Origin: Verrucomicrobiota bacterium
GTDB taxonomy: Bacteria > Verrucomicrobiota > Verrucomicrobiia > Opitutales > Opitutaceae
Assembly: GCA_016209255.1 (NCBI GenBank)
Contig: JACQWL010000048.1
Location: 1-47,275, forward strand
Direction: 5' to 3'
DNA length: 47,275 bases
Below are positions 15,871 through 24,880 of this stretch, piece by piece; the stretch's first letter is position 1, and each line of letters opens with the position of its first letter. The notes below the pieces were generated by a model that searched no databases, was not told the DNA's origin, and saw only the letters and a list, made by a program, of their open reading frames with translations. The translations under genes and the position numbers were made by a program.

Positions 15871-17724
15871 TCACCGCCGCCCGCGCAGTTCCTCGAGTTT
15901 CGCTTCCGCCTCGGCGACGCGACGCTCCAGCCGTGCCCTGGCGCCGGGATAGAGCGCCGGACTGGGAGTCGAGCGCAAGGCCTGACGCTCGTCGCGCGAG
16001 GCGGGAGAATTGAACAGATCTCGAATCTCCTGCAGGTAGCGTTTCGTGAGTTCGATCTGCGGCGCCAGATTGGCCCGATTGTGGAATCCGTCGCCGTTGA
16101 CCGTCACATAGACCGGCGTCGTATGGGCGAGCTGCGCCACCCCGGCATCCGTGCGAGCCGCCAGCCAGATTCCATGTTCCACCCCGAGTTCGAGGTCGAC
16201 AGACAGCCGACCGGGATTCTGTCCCGGCTCGCCGGCAGTCACCTCAGCCAGAACTTTCCCGTGTCCGATAATCTGCAGGCGTTTGAGCGGGATCTGCGGC
16301 TGATGCCCGTACGCCGTCGCTGAAATGCGCAGCTTGGTTCCGGCCTTTACGTCCAAAGATGAACCGGGAAGGCGGCCGTTGACCTGGAAATCCAGCATCG
16401 GTCCGGTCGTGACAAAGGTATTGCCGGCTTTCACCCCTTCCAGCCAGCGCGCGAAGGAAAACGGCTGGCCGGCGTAGGTATAAAACCGGGCGTCGCCGAT
16501 CTGGGGTCCAACCTGCTCTTCGCCGGGCCGCTGGCCGCGACCGCACCACGGAAAGTCCGACCCACCCAGGGCCGTCAACTTATAGCCGAGATCCAGAAAC
16601 CGATAATAATGGTCCAATGCCAGCGGCCCCTGCGGCACGCAAAACTGCATGACTTCCAGGAAGTCGATCTTCCCGGCCAGCACATCCAGGGACATGCCGC
16701 GATAACCATGGAACGACATGGCGGAATGCGCATAACCGGAGACGCCCCCGAGTTCATGAACCCGGTCAAAAACCCGGTCGTAGGAATAATAGTCGTCCTG
16801 AAACCGCACGAATCTTTCGGCCCCCACCGAAATGGTGTGCCCGAGTTCATGGGTGCGCGGTTCCTCCTGGCCCGGCGTGAGAATATACCCGCCCGCGCCA
16901 TAACGCCCCTTTTCGCCCCAGGCATACTGCGAAAAATAGGTTGTCCAAAAATCCCCCATCTGCAGGAGAACGCCGACATGGACATCCTCGGCCGCAATCC
17001 AGTCGAGGATCAGCGGGTTTTCGCGGGGCGAGCGCCGGAGGTGAATATGGTCGTCCGCCGAGTACCAACCTCGTGCCGGCATGTCGACCCAGCGGCGAAG
17101 CGAATACTTTCGCGCCACATGATCGCCCGCCTTCAACACCAGCTCCTCGGATTCTCGAATGAACTCGTATCCCTTGGTCAGCGTAACACGAAACTTGCCC
17201 GCCGGCATCGGCATGTCGAACGACCCACTGACGTAGAATGCGCCGTCCGGTTGAAACGCATAGCCCTGCGCCGAATCGTTCGGCCCGTACATCACGCCGA
17301 TGGCTTCCGGCGGCAGGCCGACGACCGAACCGGGAAAAGCGAGCCGGGCCTCCGCCGCACCGGGCGCGTTTCGCGGCATGGGCAAGCCGAGCGGCTTGCC
17401 ATCTTCGCCCGTAATGCGTACCCGAACCGGCGTTGGTTCACCCGTCTTGGCGTCGAGGATCGTGACCGCAAGTCTCGCTTCGCCCCGCGCAATGCCAGGA
17501 ACGCCGATGGGCTGCTCCGTCCCCGCCGGCTGCAGCGCCAGCGCGACCCCATGATCCGGATGGGCGGGCAGCGCATGCGGCCAGCCGAGGGCGGTCAGGG
17601 AGATGACACTCGCGAGTCTCATCGGCCACCACGGTCTCATGGCCGTGTTCGAGGAGACCGCTATTGCACCGCGACGAATCTGCCGAGCGCGGTTCATCGG
17701 ATATCTGTTGATGCTCGATTTCAT
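15871..17724 (-). CDS. Secreted CehA/McbA-type PHP metallohydrolase
   Basis: 617 residues. After a leader and a beta-rich domain (about 80-210, AVTILDAKTGEPTPVRVRI), the PHP-like domain opens with GWYSADDHIHLRR near residue 219. Its metal-binding His and Asp continue through SGYAHSAMSFHG and TALGGSDFPW, ending NTFVTTGPMLDFQVNG near 450. CehA/McbA relatives hydrolyse aryl carbamate or ester bonds, and many verrucomicrobial ones have unknown polysaccharide-linked roles. A C-terminal coiled region (ARLERRVAEAEAKLEELRG) closes the protein. The start is uncertain: ATG 17724 has an upstream GGGA, but ATG 17640 (MRPWWPMRLASVISL) would give a more ordinary signal peptide. Confidence 0.8.
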   Translation of the reverse strand: MKSSINRYPMNRARQIRRGAIAVSSNTAMRPWWPMRLASVISLTALGWPHALPAHPDHGVALALQPAGTEQPIGVPGIARGEARLAVTILDAKTGEPTPVRVRITGEDGKPLGLPMPRNAPGAAEARLAFPGSVVGLPPEAIGVMYGPNDSAQGYAFQPDGAFYVSGSFDMPMPAGKFRVTLTKGYEFIRESEELVLKAGDHVARKYSLRRWVDMPARGWYSADDHIHLRRSPRENPLILDWIAAEDVHVGVLLQMGDFWTTYFSQYAWGEKGRYGAGGYILTPGQEEPRTHELGHTISVGAERFVRFQDDYYSYDRVFDRVHELGGVSGYAHSAMSFHGYRGMSLDVLAGKIDFLEVMQFCVPQGPLALDHYYRFLDLGYKLTALGGSDFPWCGRGQRPGEEQVGPQIGDARFYTYAGQPFSFARWLEGVKAGNTFVTTGPMLDFQVNGRLPGSSLDVKAGTKLRISATAYGHQPQIPLKRLQIIGHGKVLAEVTAGEPGQNPGRLSVDLELGVEHGIWLAARTDAGVAQLAHTTPVYVTVNGDGFHNRANLAPQIELTKRYLQEIRDLFNSPASRDERQALRSTPSPALYPGARARLERRVAEAEAKLEELRGRR

Positions 17725-17862
17725 ATATTTTTTTCGTCCCTGGAGAGCCGAGCTCCGTCGAGGTCGCTTCGTTGCCGGCGATATTTCGGCCTCGGCGGAG
17801 CCCGGCCCTCCGATGGTTGGCGAAGGTCCGATCGCGCCGACAAAAGACTATGCAAGGTTATT

Positions 17863-17978
17863 GTAGGAGCCTGCTTGCAGGCGATTTCGTGGCACCGGCT
17901 TTCCAGTCTGTGAGATCCGAAACAACGTACGGGAAAGTTTGTACCACGACAAACCATCGCCTGCAAGCAGGCTCCTAC
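17863..17978. repeat. Hairpin repeat family A, copy 1
   Basis: A perfect 23-bp inverted repeat has arms 17863-17885 (starting GTAGGAGCCTGCTTGCAGG) and 17956-17978, separated by 70 bases. It lies between two co-directed minus-strand genes. The same arms recur at 23783-23851 and 31422-31490. It resembles the REP elements widespread in bacteria. Confidence 0.92.
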
Positions 17979-17991
17979 ATCTGCGTCTCTC

Positions 17992-20900
17992 TTATCTCAA
18001 CGGCCTGGCCACATAATCCGGCCATTCGATGCGGAGTTGTTCGTATCGCGGATCGACGAAGGGCGGCCAGACCGGACCTTCCGCCCGGACATCGGCGTGA
18101 ATCGCTTCCATGTTCTTCCTGAGCTCGGCGAGTTTTTCGGGATTGGCCGCAGCCAGGTCGGTTTTTTCCGCCGGATCTTGGTCGAGATCGTAGAGCTCGA
18201 AACCAGTGAGGCGCGCCGTCTTGATCAACTGCATGTTGACCTCGGTCCACTCGGCCGGCTTGGGCTTGGGGCCATCGAGGGCCGCGAGCAGCTTCCAGCG
18301 GCCGTCGCGCAGGGCGACCTGCGGTCTGGACCCGGCCCAGATGAATTCCCAAAACAAAGGCTTCGTCCGCTGCACCGCGCCGTTGCCGAGCAGCACCGGG
18401 ACAATGCTGGCGCCATCGAGCTTCCGGTTTGATGGCGCGGCAATGCCGGCGATCTGGCAGAGCGTCGGCAGGACGTCCACCCCGCTCACCGGCTGGGCGC
18501 TGCTCCGGCCCGGCTTGATGTTTCCCGGCCAGCGGACGATTCCGGGCACACGGATGCCGCCCTCGTAGAGATGGCCCTTGAATTCCCGGAGGCCGGCAGT
18601 CGAACCGGCGTTGTGCCAGCGGGTGCGGGCGGGACCGTTATCCGAGGTGAACCAAACGACAGTGTCTTTGGCGAGGTCATGGGAATCGAGCGTCTGGAGA
18701 ATCCGGCCGAGCGCGTCGTCCATCTGCGTGACATTCCCGTAGTAGGCGACGCGGCTTGGGTCGTCGGGGTGTTTGTCTTGATAGAGAGACTGAAAGCGCG
18801 GGTCGGTGGCAATGGGTTCGTGGGGCTCGTTGAAGGCAACGTACAGGAAGAAGGGCTTGGACTTGTCGCGGAGCGTTGTGAGCCAGGCGATGGCCTCGTT
18901 GGCGACGATCGCGCTGGAGTAGCCGACAATAGGTCCCTGGGGAATGCCATTGCGCACAAAATTATACGGGTTGCGGTGGTTCGGCAGTGCGTTGTTCTGG
19001 ACGGCGAACCAATGGTCGAAACCGTGGTCGTTTGGTTGCGGCTGGCCCGGGAGGTTGAAGAGCCCGTTCAGGTGCCACTTGCCGACCTGCGCCGTGGCGT
19101 AGCCGGCCTGCTTGAAGAGCGACGCCACGGTGATTTCGCCGGCGCGAAGATGCACGGGCGTCATCATGGAAAGCTGGTTGTAAATACCCACGCGGTAGGG
19201 AGTGCGTCCGGTCATGATTGCCGCGCGGGCGGGCGAGCAGTTTGCGGCCGCGGAGTAGCAGTGAGTCAGCTTGAGTCCAGCCTCTGCGAGGCGATCGAGA
19301 TTGGGAGTTTTAATCTCGGAGTGCCCAAAGCACGCCAGGTCGCCGTAACCCAGGTCGTCGGCGACCACGAGAAGGATGTTGGGCCGGTGGCGCAGCTGCT
19401 CGATGGCGTCACGATAGATGCCGGTTACTTCCGCCCGTTGTTGTTCGTCGTCAAACCGCGCCTTCGCTTGAATCGTCCGCAGGTTCTTTTCCATCTCTTC
19501 CATCAATGCCTGGGCGGCCGCGCGATCGAACAGCGGCCGGCCCGTCAGGTCGAAGTAAATGGCGCTGGTGTGCGAGAAAAGCGCCTCGCCCAATTCGTTC
19601 CGGCCCGCCCCACCCCGGTTGATCGGCAGCCCGGACGGAACCACGGGAAGACCGTCGGTATCCAGCGCTCCCCCGCTCGTCCGCGCGGCCACCCAACCGG
19701 AGTGCTCGACCGCCAGCGGATACTCCAGCTCCGCGACGAAGTGTCCGCGAACGGCCCGGCTGGGGGCGCGATGTACGACGCGGCCGTTGTGGACCAATTC
19801 CAAAGCCTGGAAATTGGAGCGGCCCGTGGCGCGGGCTCGAATGGCGATCCGTTCGGGCCCACGGAGCGCCACGGTGTCGCCAACCTGGTGCCGGCCGGCC
19901 TGCAATTCCAAAAGCGGTCCGTTGGTGATGAAGGTTCTGCCGGCGGCGAGTCCCCGCAACCAGTTTTGCACGGTCAACGGCTCTTTCAGTTGCACGTACA
20001 CCCGCGAAAAATCGTACATGAACCAGTCCGTGCCGGTGGAAAAAGAGACCTTCAGGCCGAGATTGAGGAACCGATAATACGTGTGCGCATAACTGCCCTG
20101 GCTTCCACCGTCGAAGATATTGTGCGCGTGCAAGCGGCCGGAAATCCAATCGGGCGCATGCTCGAATCCGAAGGCATTGTGGCACCAGACAATCGTGGCG
20201 CCCTGGGCCCGCGCCTGGTCGATGCCGCGGCGCAGCGGCGGATAGTCCGGCCCGCCGCCGGTGATGCCCGCACCGATGCTCACCGGGTGAACGAGACTTG
20301 GCAGATCCAGAAACATCACGTGTCCGTAACCCTCGCCGCCCGAGCCGAAATTGTGCCGGTGCTCCTCGCCATTCCCGAAGCGCAAGATTGAGGACGAAAG
20401 CGCCTCCAAGTCCGCCCGGGCATAGGAATTCGATATGTAATCCCTGTCTTCCTTGGCGCGGGCCAGGTGGGAGACAAAGATCAATTCGACGCCGTCGCCC
20501 GTCGGCAGCGTGCGCAAATACTCGTCGGCTTGCCCGCGGGTCATGCCTCGCACATGCAGGTGCGTGTTGCCACTGCGCCAGCCGAGACGCCCGGCCGAAA
20601 GGAAACGCTGGAGCGGGACGACCAGCTCACGGCCGGACGACTCGCGCAGGTCTACCGTCGTGATCGCCAGTTCGGTTTCAAGACCCGAAAAAGCCTCGAT
20701 GCGCAACTGCTCGCGCGGGACCGCAACGACACCCGGTTCGGGCAGGACGTACCATTCCTTGCCGGGGTGAGCGGCGCGCAATTTGAGGCCACGACTCAAC
20801 AATCCGGGCAACTCGACGCCTCGCCCGCTCGCACCGACAATACGCACGAGGCCCGGCAAAGGCTGCTTCGTCTCCGCGTCAACGAGTCTGAGCGTCAACC

Positions 20901-21069
20901 GGCCTTCGCGTTGCCCGCCCGCGCCTGCCGCAGTGTCTTGGTGCAACGACGAAGTCCTCGCCAGGGCAACCGTTTCCCGCGCATCCAGCAACCGCTCGAA
21001 CCGGTGAAACGTGCTCTCGTGCGCTGGCCCGGGCGCGGCGCCGGGACCAAGGAGCAACAACAACTGCAT
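17992..21069 (-). CDS. Fusion: CehA-like metallohydrolase domain joined to type I sulfatase
   Basis: From ATG 21069 the product is 1025 residues. Residues about 35-550 form a CehA/McbA-like region: a carboxypeptidase-regulatory-like start (GRLTLRLVDAETKQPLPGLV), GWRSGNTHLHVRG, VWCHNAFGFEHAPDW and SFSTGTDWFMYD. With no linker or second signal peptide, IYRDAIEQLRH passes into RPNILLVVADDLGYGDLACF at about 560, a complete sulfatase. Its formylglycine site is CSPAR at Cys611, with GKWHLNG and TSDNG later. Sulfatases cleave sulfate esters after Cys is converted by a formylglycine-generating enzyme. The N-terminal leader (MQLLLLLGPGAAPG) lacks basic residues and starts beside repeat family B, so the true N-terminus may be altered. 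The fusion may come from a deletion joining two neighbouring genes. Confidence 0.82.
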   Translation of the reverse strand: MQLLLLLGPGAAPGPAHESTFHRFERLLDARETVALARTSSLHQDTAAGAGGQREGRLTLRLVDAETKQPLPGLVRIVGASGRGVELPGLLSRGLKLRAAHPGKEWYVLPEPGVVAVPREQLRIEAFSGLETELAITTVDLRESSGRELVVPLQRFLSAGRLGWRSGNTHLHVRGMTRGQADEYLRTLPTGDGVELIFVSHLARAKEDRDYISNSYARADLEALSSSILRFGNGEEHRHNFGSGGEGYGHVMFLDLPSLVHPVSIGAGITGGGPDYPPLRRGIDQARAQGATIVWCHNAFGFEHAPDWISGRLHAHNIFDGGSQGSYAHTYYRFLNLGLKVSFSTGTDWFMYDFSRVYVQLKEPLTVQNWLRGLAAGRTFITNGPLLELQAGRHQVGDTVALRGPERIAIRARATGRSNFQALELVHNGRVVHRAPSRAVRGHFVAELEYPLAVEHSGWVAARTSGGALDTDGLPVVPSGLPINRGGAGRNELGEALFSHTSAIYFDLTGRPLFDRAAAQALMEEMEKNLRTIQAKARFDDEQQRAEVTGIYRDAIEQLRHRPNILLVVADDLGYGDLACFGHSEIKTPNLDRLAEAGLKLTHCYSAAANCSPARAAIMTGRTPYRVGIYNQLSMMTPVHLRAGEITVASLFKQAGYATAQVGKWHLNGLFNLPGQPQPNDHGFDHWFAVQNNALPNHRNPYNFVRNGIPQGPIVGYSSAIVANEAIAWLTTLRDKSKPFFLYVAFNEPHEPIATDPRFQSLYQDKHPDDPSRVAYYGNVTQMDDALGRILQTLDSHDLAKDTVVWFTSDNGPARTRWHNAGSTAGLREFKGHLYEGGIRVPGIVRWPGNIKPGRSSAQPVSGVDVLPTLCQIAGIAAPSNRKLDGASIVPVLLGNGAVQRTKPLFWEFIWAGSRPQVALRDGRWKLLAALDGPKPKPAEWTEVNMQLIKTARLTGFELYDLDQDPAEKTDLAAANPEKLAELRKNMEAIHADVRAEGPVWPPFVDPRYEQLRIEWPDYVARPLR

Positions 21070-21096
21070 CCATGCAGTCAAACGCGCGGCAAGGTC

Positions 21097-21167
21097 GTAG
21101 CTGCCGAGGTAACGAGGCCGTCGAGTGCGGTTCACCACACGTTCAGCCTCCTTAGGTCGGCTGCTAC
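21097..21167. repeat. Hairpin repeat family B, copy 2
   Basis: It has the same 71-bp length and layout as 13156-13226. Arms are GTAGCTGCCGAGGTAACGAG and a partner ending GGTCGGCTGCTAC, and the loop contains GAGTGCGGTTC. Similarity continues outward to ATCCATGCAGTC at about 21068, which includes the likely start codon of the CehA-sulfatase fusion on the other strand. Confidence 0.8.
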
Positions 21168-21269
21168 ATTCGACTGAATCGTTACGGCCAAGAATGACCG
21201 GGCTTTCTGGACGCCCAATTACCCTGCAGCCCACCGGGTTCCAAAAACGGACTGGCCGGTTCGCGCTCA

Positions 21270-23606
21270 TCATGGCCGGCCCGCCACCGTCGCCTTCGCC
21301 CGGCCGAAATGCTCCTCGATGAACTCGAAGGTGCCCACCGCATGGATTTCGTGGATGCCACGAAAGTATTCGATCCTGGATTTCTCCGGGATCTTCAATT
21401 TGTCGTAGTGGCGGTACACCTTCGCGTATTCGAACGCCACCCATTCATCGATGCCGACGCCGTCGTCGTGGCCGCGTTCCACCATGAAGGGCCGGGGTGC
21501 AATCATCGCCGCCATCTCGGCGTAGCCGAAGGTCATGCCCAGGTTGAAATCGAACATTTCATACTCCGGCGCAAACATGTAGCTGTTCGAATACGCGGTG
21601 GAGGCATTCTTCCAGATCCACTCGTTGAAGTCCCCCGACGGAATCGCCAGCGCATACCGCTCCAGCAGCGCCGGCACCCGCACGGCGACTTTGCCGCCCC
21701 ACGACAACCCATAAAGTCCGATGCGCTTGGGATCCGCCCACGGCTGCGCCGTCAGCCAGTCAAGGAGGCGCTCGTGGTCGGCGAGGATGAACGAAAACAC
21801 GGAAAGCCCGAGCGGATTGGCCTTCCGCTGCAGTTCGCGATAGCGGTCGCCCGCCCGCCAGGGGAAATGCGGCGCGAACACGACATACCCGCGGTCGGCC
21901 AACTGCGCGGCGAAACCCTTGTACGTGCGGCTGCTCCGGTCGACCACGACCCCGGGGAGTCCGCCGCCGCCGTGGTGGGCAACGATCACCGGGCGTCGCT
22001 CACCCGGCTTGAGGTCATTTGGCAGCAGCAGGTAGCCCCAGACGATCATGTCGGGAAGTACGTCGAGTGTGACCTCGTAGCCCGTCCACGACGCGTTGTC
22101 GGCGAATTTCCGCGAACGGGGATTCAATCCCGCCTGGCCCGCTGGCAGCCGTCCGATCACTTCGCCCCACAGTCGATCCCGGTAGGGCTGCATCGTGGCG
22201 CTCCAGGCACCGGCCGCGACGGGCGGGTTCTTTTTCCAGAAATCGCGATCGCGCACCTCACGGGAAACTTCGATCAGTTGCTGGGTGTAACGCTCGAGTT
22301 CCTCGACCTGCCGGCGCTGGCGAACCAAAGAATCCGGTCCGGCGGGCGACTCCGGGATCGCGCCCGGCGGCGGGATGGGAGCGGCGCCGGGGCGCAGTTG
22401 CCCGAGAAACTGGTTCAGGGTGGTCTCGGCCAGCGGCTCGCGGCCCGTCACCACGTGAATCGATGACGCAAACGAGCCGGCCCGCCGCTTCGCCCGTTCG
22501 ACTTCTCCGGATACGCTCGCCAGCGACGGAGTCGCGATCCGCCCGGGGGCGGCGGACGCCCGGACGCGCCCGGAACCTGCTGGCGGCGCCGGTGGACCTC
22601 CGACGTTGGGAAATGTCGACGGCTCCACGAAGAGGATCCGGGGAACAATCAGGCTCGCGATTTCCGCGTCGCCGAATTCCCGCAGCAGCCCGAAGAGATT
22701 CCGATAGATCGGTTCGGCCCAGATTGCCTCCCGGCGGTCGAAATAGCCGCTGACCACGACCGCATCGATCCGCGGATCCAATGCGGCGCTATAGAATGCG
22801 AGGAGTCCGCCCTCGCCCCAGCCCACGACGCCGATCGGCGCCCGCCGCGTGGAATTCTGCCGGTTGAACCAATCCACCGCGGCGAGAATTTTCTGCACTT
22901 CGTATCCGATCACATGCCGCCCAAACGTGTAGGCCTGCCGATAGATCCATTCGCGATGCGGTTGGTTGGTGTGAAGTTTTAGCGCCGCATTGCCGGAAAA
23001 CACGGGCTCCCGGCTGATCAGGGTGGGAACCACGACCTGGCAGCCGCCTTCCGCCAAACGGCGCGCAAATTGCAGGGCGGGCGGCAAGCTTCCCCCGATT
23101 CCCGCGATGACCTCGGGCGCTTGATCCGCGTCCGGAATCGCGACGACCCGGGCCGTCGCCTCGCCCTTGGGTTGCAGCAACAAGCCCTCGCCATAAACCC
23201 CGGGCAGAACGGGCCACCGCACCGCGTAGGCCGTGAAGCGGTTCGTCTCCAGCAGCATGGCGGGGCGGGATACCGTGGCCACGAACTCCGGCTCGGAGCC
23301 GGCCACCCGCGAATCGATCACCCCGATGACCCGGGCGAATCGATCCCGATTGGGAGTCACGGATTTTTCGTAGTTGGCCCGACTGGAGAAATCCGGGTGC
23401 CACTTGCCGCCGCGTTGATCGACCGAAGCCGCCAACTCGCGGTCGAGGAACCGCGTCATGCCGGCAATCATTTCGTCGGAGAGATCCCGTTCTCCGACCA
23501 AAGGCTGGGTGCCGGGCAGGACTTCCGTCGCGCCATGGGCGACGCATGCACCCAGCGCCAGGATCGTTGCGGCGACGAAGAATCGAAATCGATCGGGAAG
23601 GTTCAT
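21270..23606 (-). CDS. Secreted double alpha/beta-hydrolase (acetyl xylan esterase/dienelactone hydrolase-like)
   Basis: 778 residues with a signal peptide (to about 26, ending ACVAHGA). Two alpha/beta-hydrolase-like domains are present. In the first (about 110-400) the nucleophile elbow reads GVVGWGEGGLL, with Glu where Ser is expected. The second (about 500-778) has HHGGGGLPG, a normal elbow GLYGLSWGG, APRPFMVERGHDDGV and a late His in GIHEIHAVGT. The second domain is therefore the likely esterase and the first may be structural or binding. It probably removes acyl groups from polysaccharides outside the cytoplasm. A decayed paralogue lies immediately upstream. The sequence looks intact. 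Confidence 0.82.
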   Translation of the reverse strand: MNLPDRFRFFVAATILALGACVAHGATEVLPGTQPLVGERDLSDEMIAGMTRFLDRELAASVDQRGGKWHPDFSSRANYEKSVTPNRDRFARVIGVIDSRVAGSEPEFVATVSRPAMLLETNRFTAYAVRWPVLPGVYGEGLLLQPKGEATARVVAIPDADQAPEVIAGIGGSLPPALQFARRLAEGGCQVVVPTLISREPVFSGNAALKLHTNQPHREWIYRQAYTFGRHVIGYEVQKILAAVDWFNRQNSTRRAPIGVVGWGEGGLLAFYSAALDPRIDAVVVSGYFDRREAIWAEPIYRNLFGLLREFGDAEIASLIVPRILFVEPSTFPNVGGPPAPPAGSGRVRASAAPGRIATPSLASVSGEVERAKRRAGSFASSIHVVTGREPLAETTLNQFLGQLRPGAAPIPPPGAIPESPAGPDSLVRQRRQVEELERYTQQLIEVSREVRDRDFWKKNPPVAAGAWSATMQPYRDRLWGEVIGRLPAGQAGLNPRSRKFADNASWTGYEVTLDVLPDMIVWGYLLLPNDLKPGERRPVIVAHHGGGGLPGVVVDRSSRTYKGFAAQLADRGYVVFAPHFPWRAGDRYRELQRKANPLGLSVFSFILADHERLLDWLTAQPWADPKRIGLYGLSWGGKVAVRVPALLERYALAIPSGDFNEWIWKNASTAYSNSYMFAPEYEMFDFNLGMTFGYAEMAAMIAPRPFMVERGHDDGVGIDEWVAFEYAKVYRHYDKLKIPEKSRIEYFRGIHEIHAVGTFEFIEEHFGRAKATVAGRP

Positions 23607-23782
23607 TGGTCGGGAGTCAGAGTTCGAAAGGTAGCTTTGTCACGGTGGGGTGAGTTGATATTGATCCGGATCGTAGGGTGCGCGACGATTTTAGCTGAAG
23701 CGCCGCGCCACCCACGGCGCCCGTGGGGCCTTTGACGGGCCGCGGTCGGAGAAGTGATGGCCAAAGATCGGAGTTGGTTTTT

Positions 23783-23851
23783 GTAGGAGTCTGCTTGCAG
23801 GCGATAAACCCGTACCGAACGGCATGGAATCGCCTGCAAGCCGGCTCCTAC
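23783..23851. repeat. Hairpin repeat family A, copy 2
   Basis: Arms 23783-23805 and 23829-23851 match the 23-bp arms of copies 1 and 3 with one change in each (GTAGGAGTCTG; GCAAGCCGGCTCC). The loop is 23 bases. It lies between the intact double hydrolase and its decayed paralogue. Confidence 0.9.
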
Positions 23852-23874
23852 CCCCGGCTCAGTTCCGAAGCCAA

Positions 23875-24880
23875 TCATGGCCGTCCGCTGTTTTCTGGCG
23901 CGGGCTGGGGCTCCGGCCAATTGAGATGACGATGGAGAAATGTCATGGTGCCGACGCCATGGATGGTGTGCGGGCTGTCAAAGTATTCGATTTCCGTCTG
24001 CTTTGGAATCCAAAGTTTCGCATAGAGCCGGTTGACCTTCGCGTACTCGAAGGACACCCACTCGTCGAGTCCGACGCCATCGACGTAGCCGCGCTCGATC
24101 ATGAAGGGACGCGGCGCAATCAGGGCGGCCTGCTCGGCATGACCGAACGTATCGACATTGGGCTGGCTGGACAACCAATCGATGATGCGGTCGTGCTGGG
24201 CCACGATGACCGAAAACAGGGTCGACCATCACTTCGTAGCCCGTCCACCTGGGCTGCTCGACGAGTGGGCGGGAGCGCGGCCGCAGCGCCCGCAGGAATG
24301 CCAGCAACGTGCCCTCGGCCACCAGGCCGATCACCGTATCCGAGGTTCCATGATGGAGCTGAATGCCCGCGGCCATCGACCCGGCCAGTCGCCGGGCGCG
24401 CTCGAATTCGGCCCGGACCTCGTTGAAATCAAACGTCCGGATCCGGCCCGGGGTCGCACCGGTGCGACCGGCTGGCGGCCCCGGCGGTCCTTGCACATCC
24501 GGCGCCGTCGGATGCTCCACCAACAGAGCCCGGGGAACGATCAGTTGCGCGATCTCGGCGTCGCCAAACTCCCGCAGCAGGCCGCCTTCACCCCAGCCAA
24601 CGACGCCGATACCGAGACGCGAACCCGGCTCCTGCCGGCTCAGCCAGTCCACCGCCGAGAGGATCTTGTGGATTTCATAGCCGATCACGTGCCGGCCCAG
24701 CACAAAGGCCTGGCGGTAAATCCACGCGCGATGCGGCTGGTTGACGCTGCGATTGACCAGTGGGCTGCCGGTAAAGGTGTCCGCCCGATCCGCCAGGGTC
24801 GGGATGATGACCTGACAGCCATTCTCGGCCAGGCGGCGCGCACATTGCCGGTTCGCGGGAAGGCCGGCGGCCAGACCGGC
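23875..24880 (-). pseudogene. Decayed paralogue of the double alpha/beta-hydrolase, with at least four internal deletions
   Basis: Alignment to the intact 778-residue neighbour shows ordered fragments: CARRLAENGCQVIIPTL, YRQAFVLGRHVIGYEIHKIL, GVVGWGEGGLL, REFGDAEIAQLIVPRALLVE, RWTGYEVMVD, SVIVAQHDRIIDWLSSQP, TFGHAEQAALIAPRPFMIER and GLDEWVSFEYAKVN to the stop at 23875. Missing are the N-terminal 150 or more residues and about 39 residues after GEGGLL. Also missing are about 88 after LRP, about 87 after YEVMVD (with a frameshift near 24210-24230) and about 65 after SSQP, including the Ser nucleophile elbow. Its 5' edge abuts the stop codon of the upstream propeller gene, so the intergenic region and start were lost too. 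It cannot be functional. Confidence 0.88.

Noticed and set aside
18571-20391. 606-codon plus-strand frame opposite the CehA-sulfatase fusion
   Set aside because: The other strand carries unmistakable sulfatase and CehA motifs; this frame has no recognisable family.
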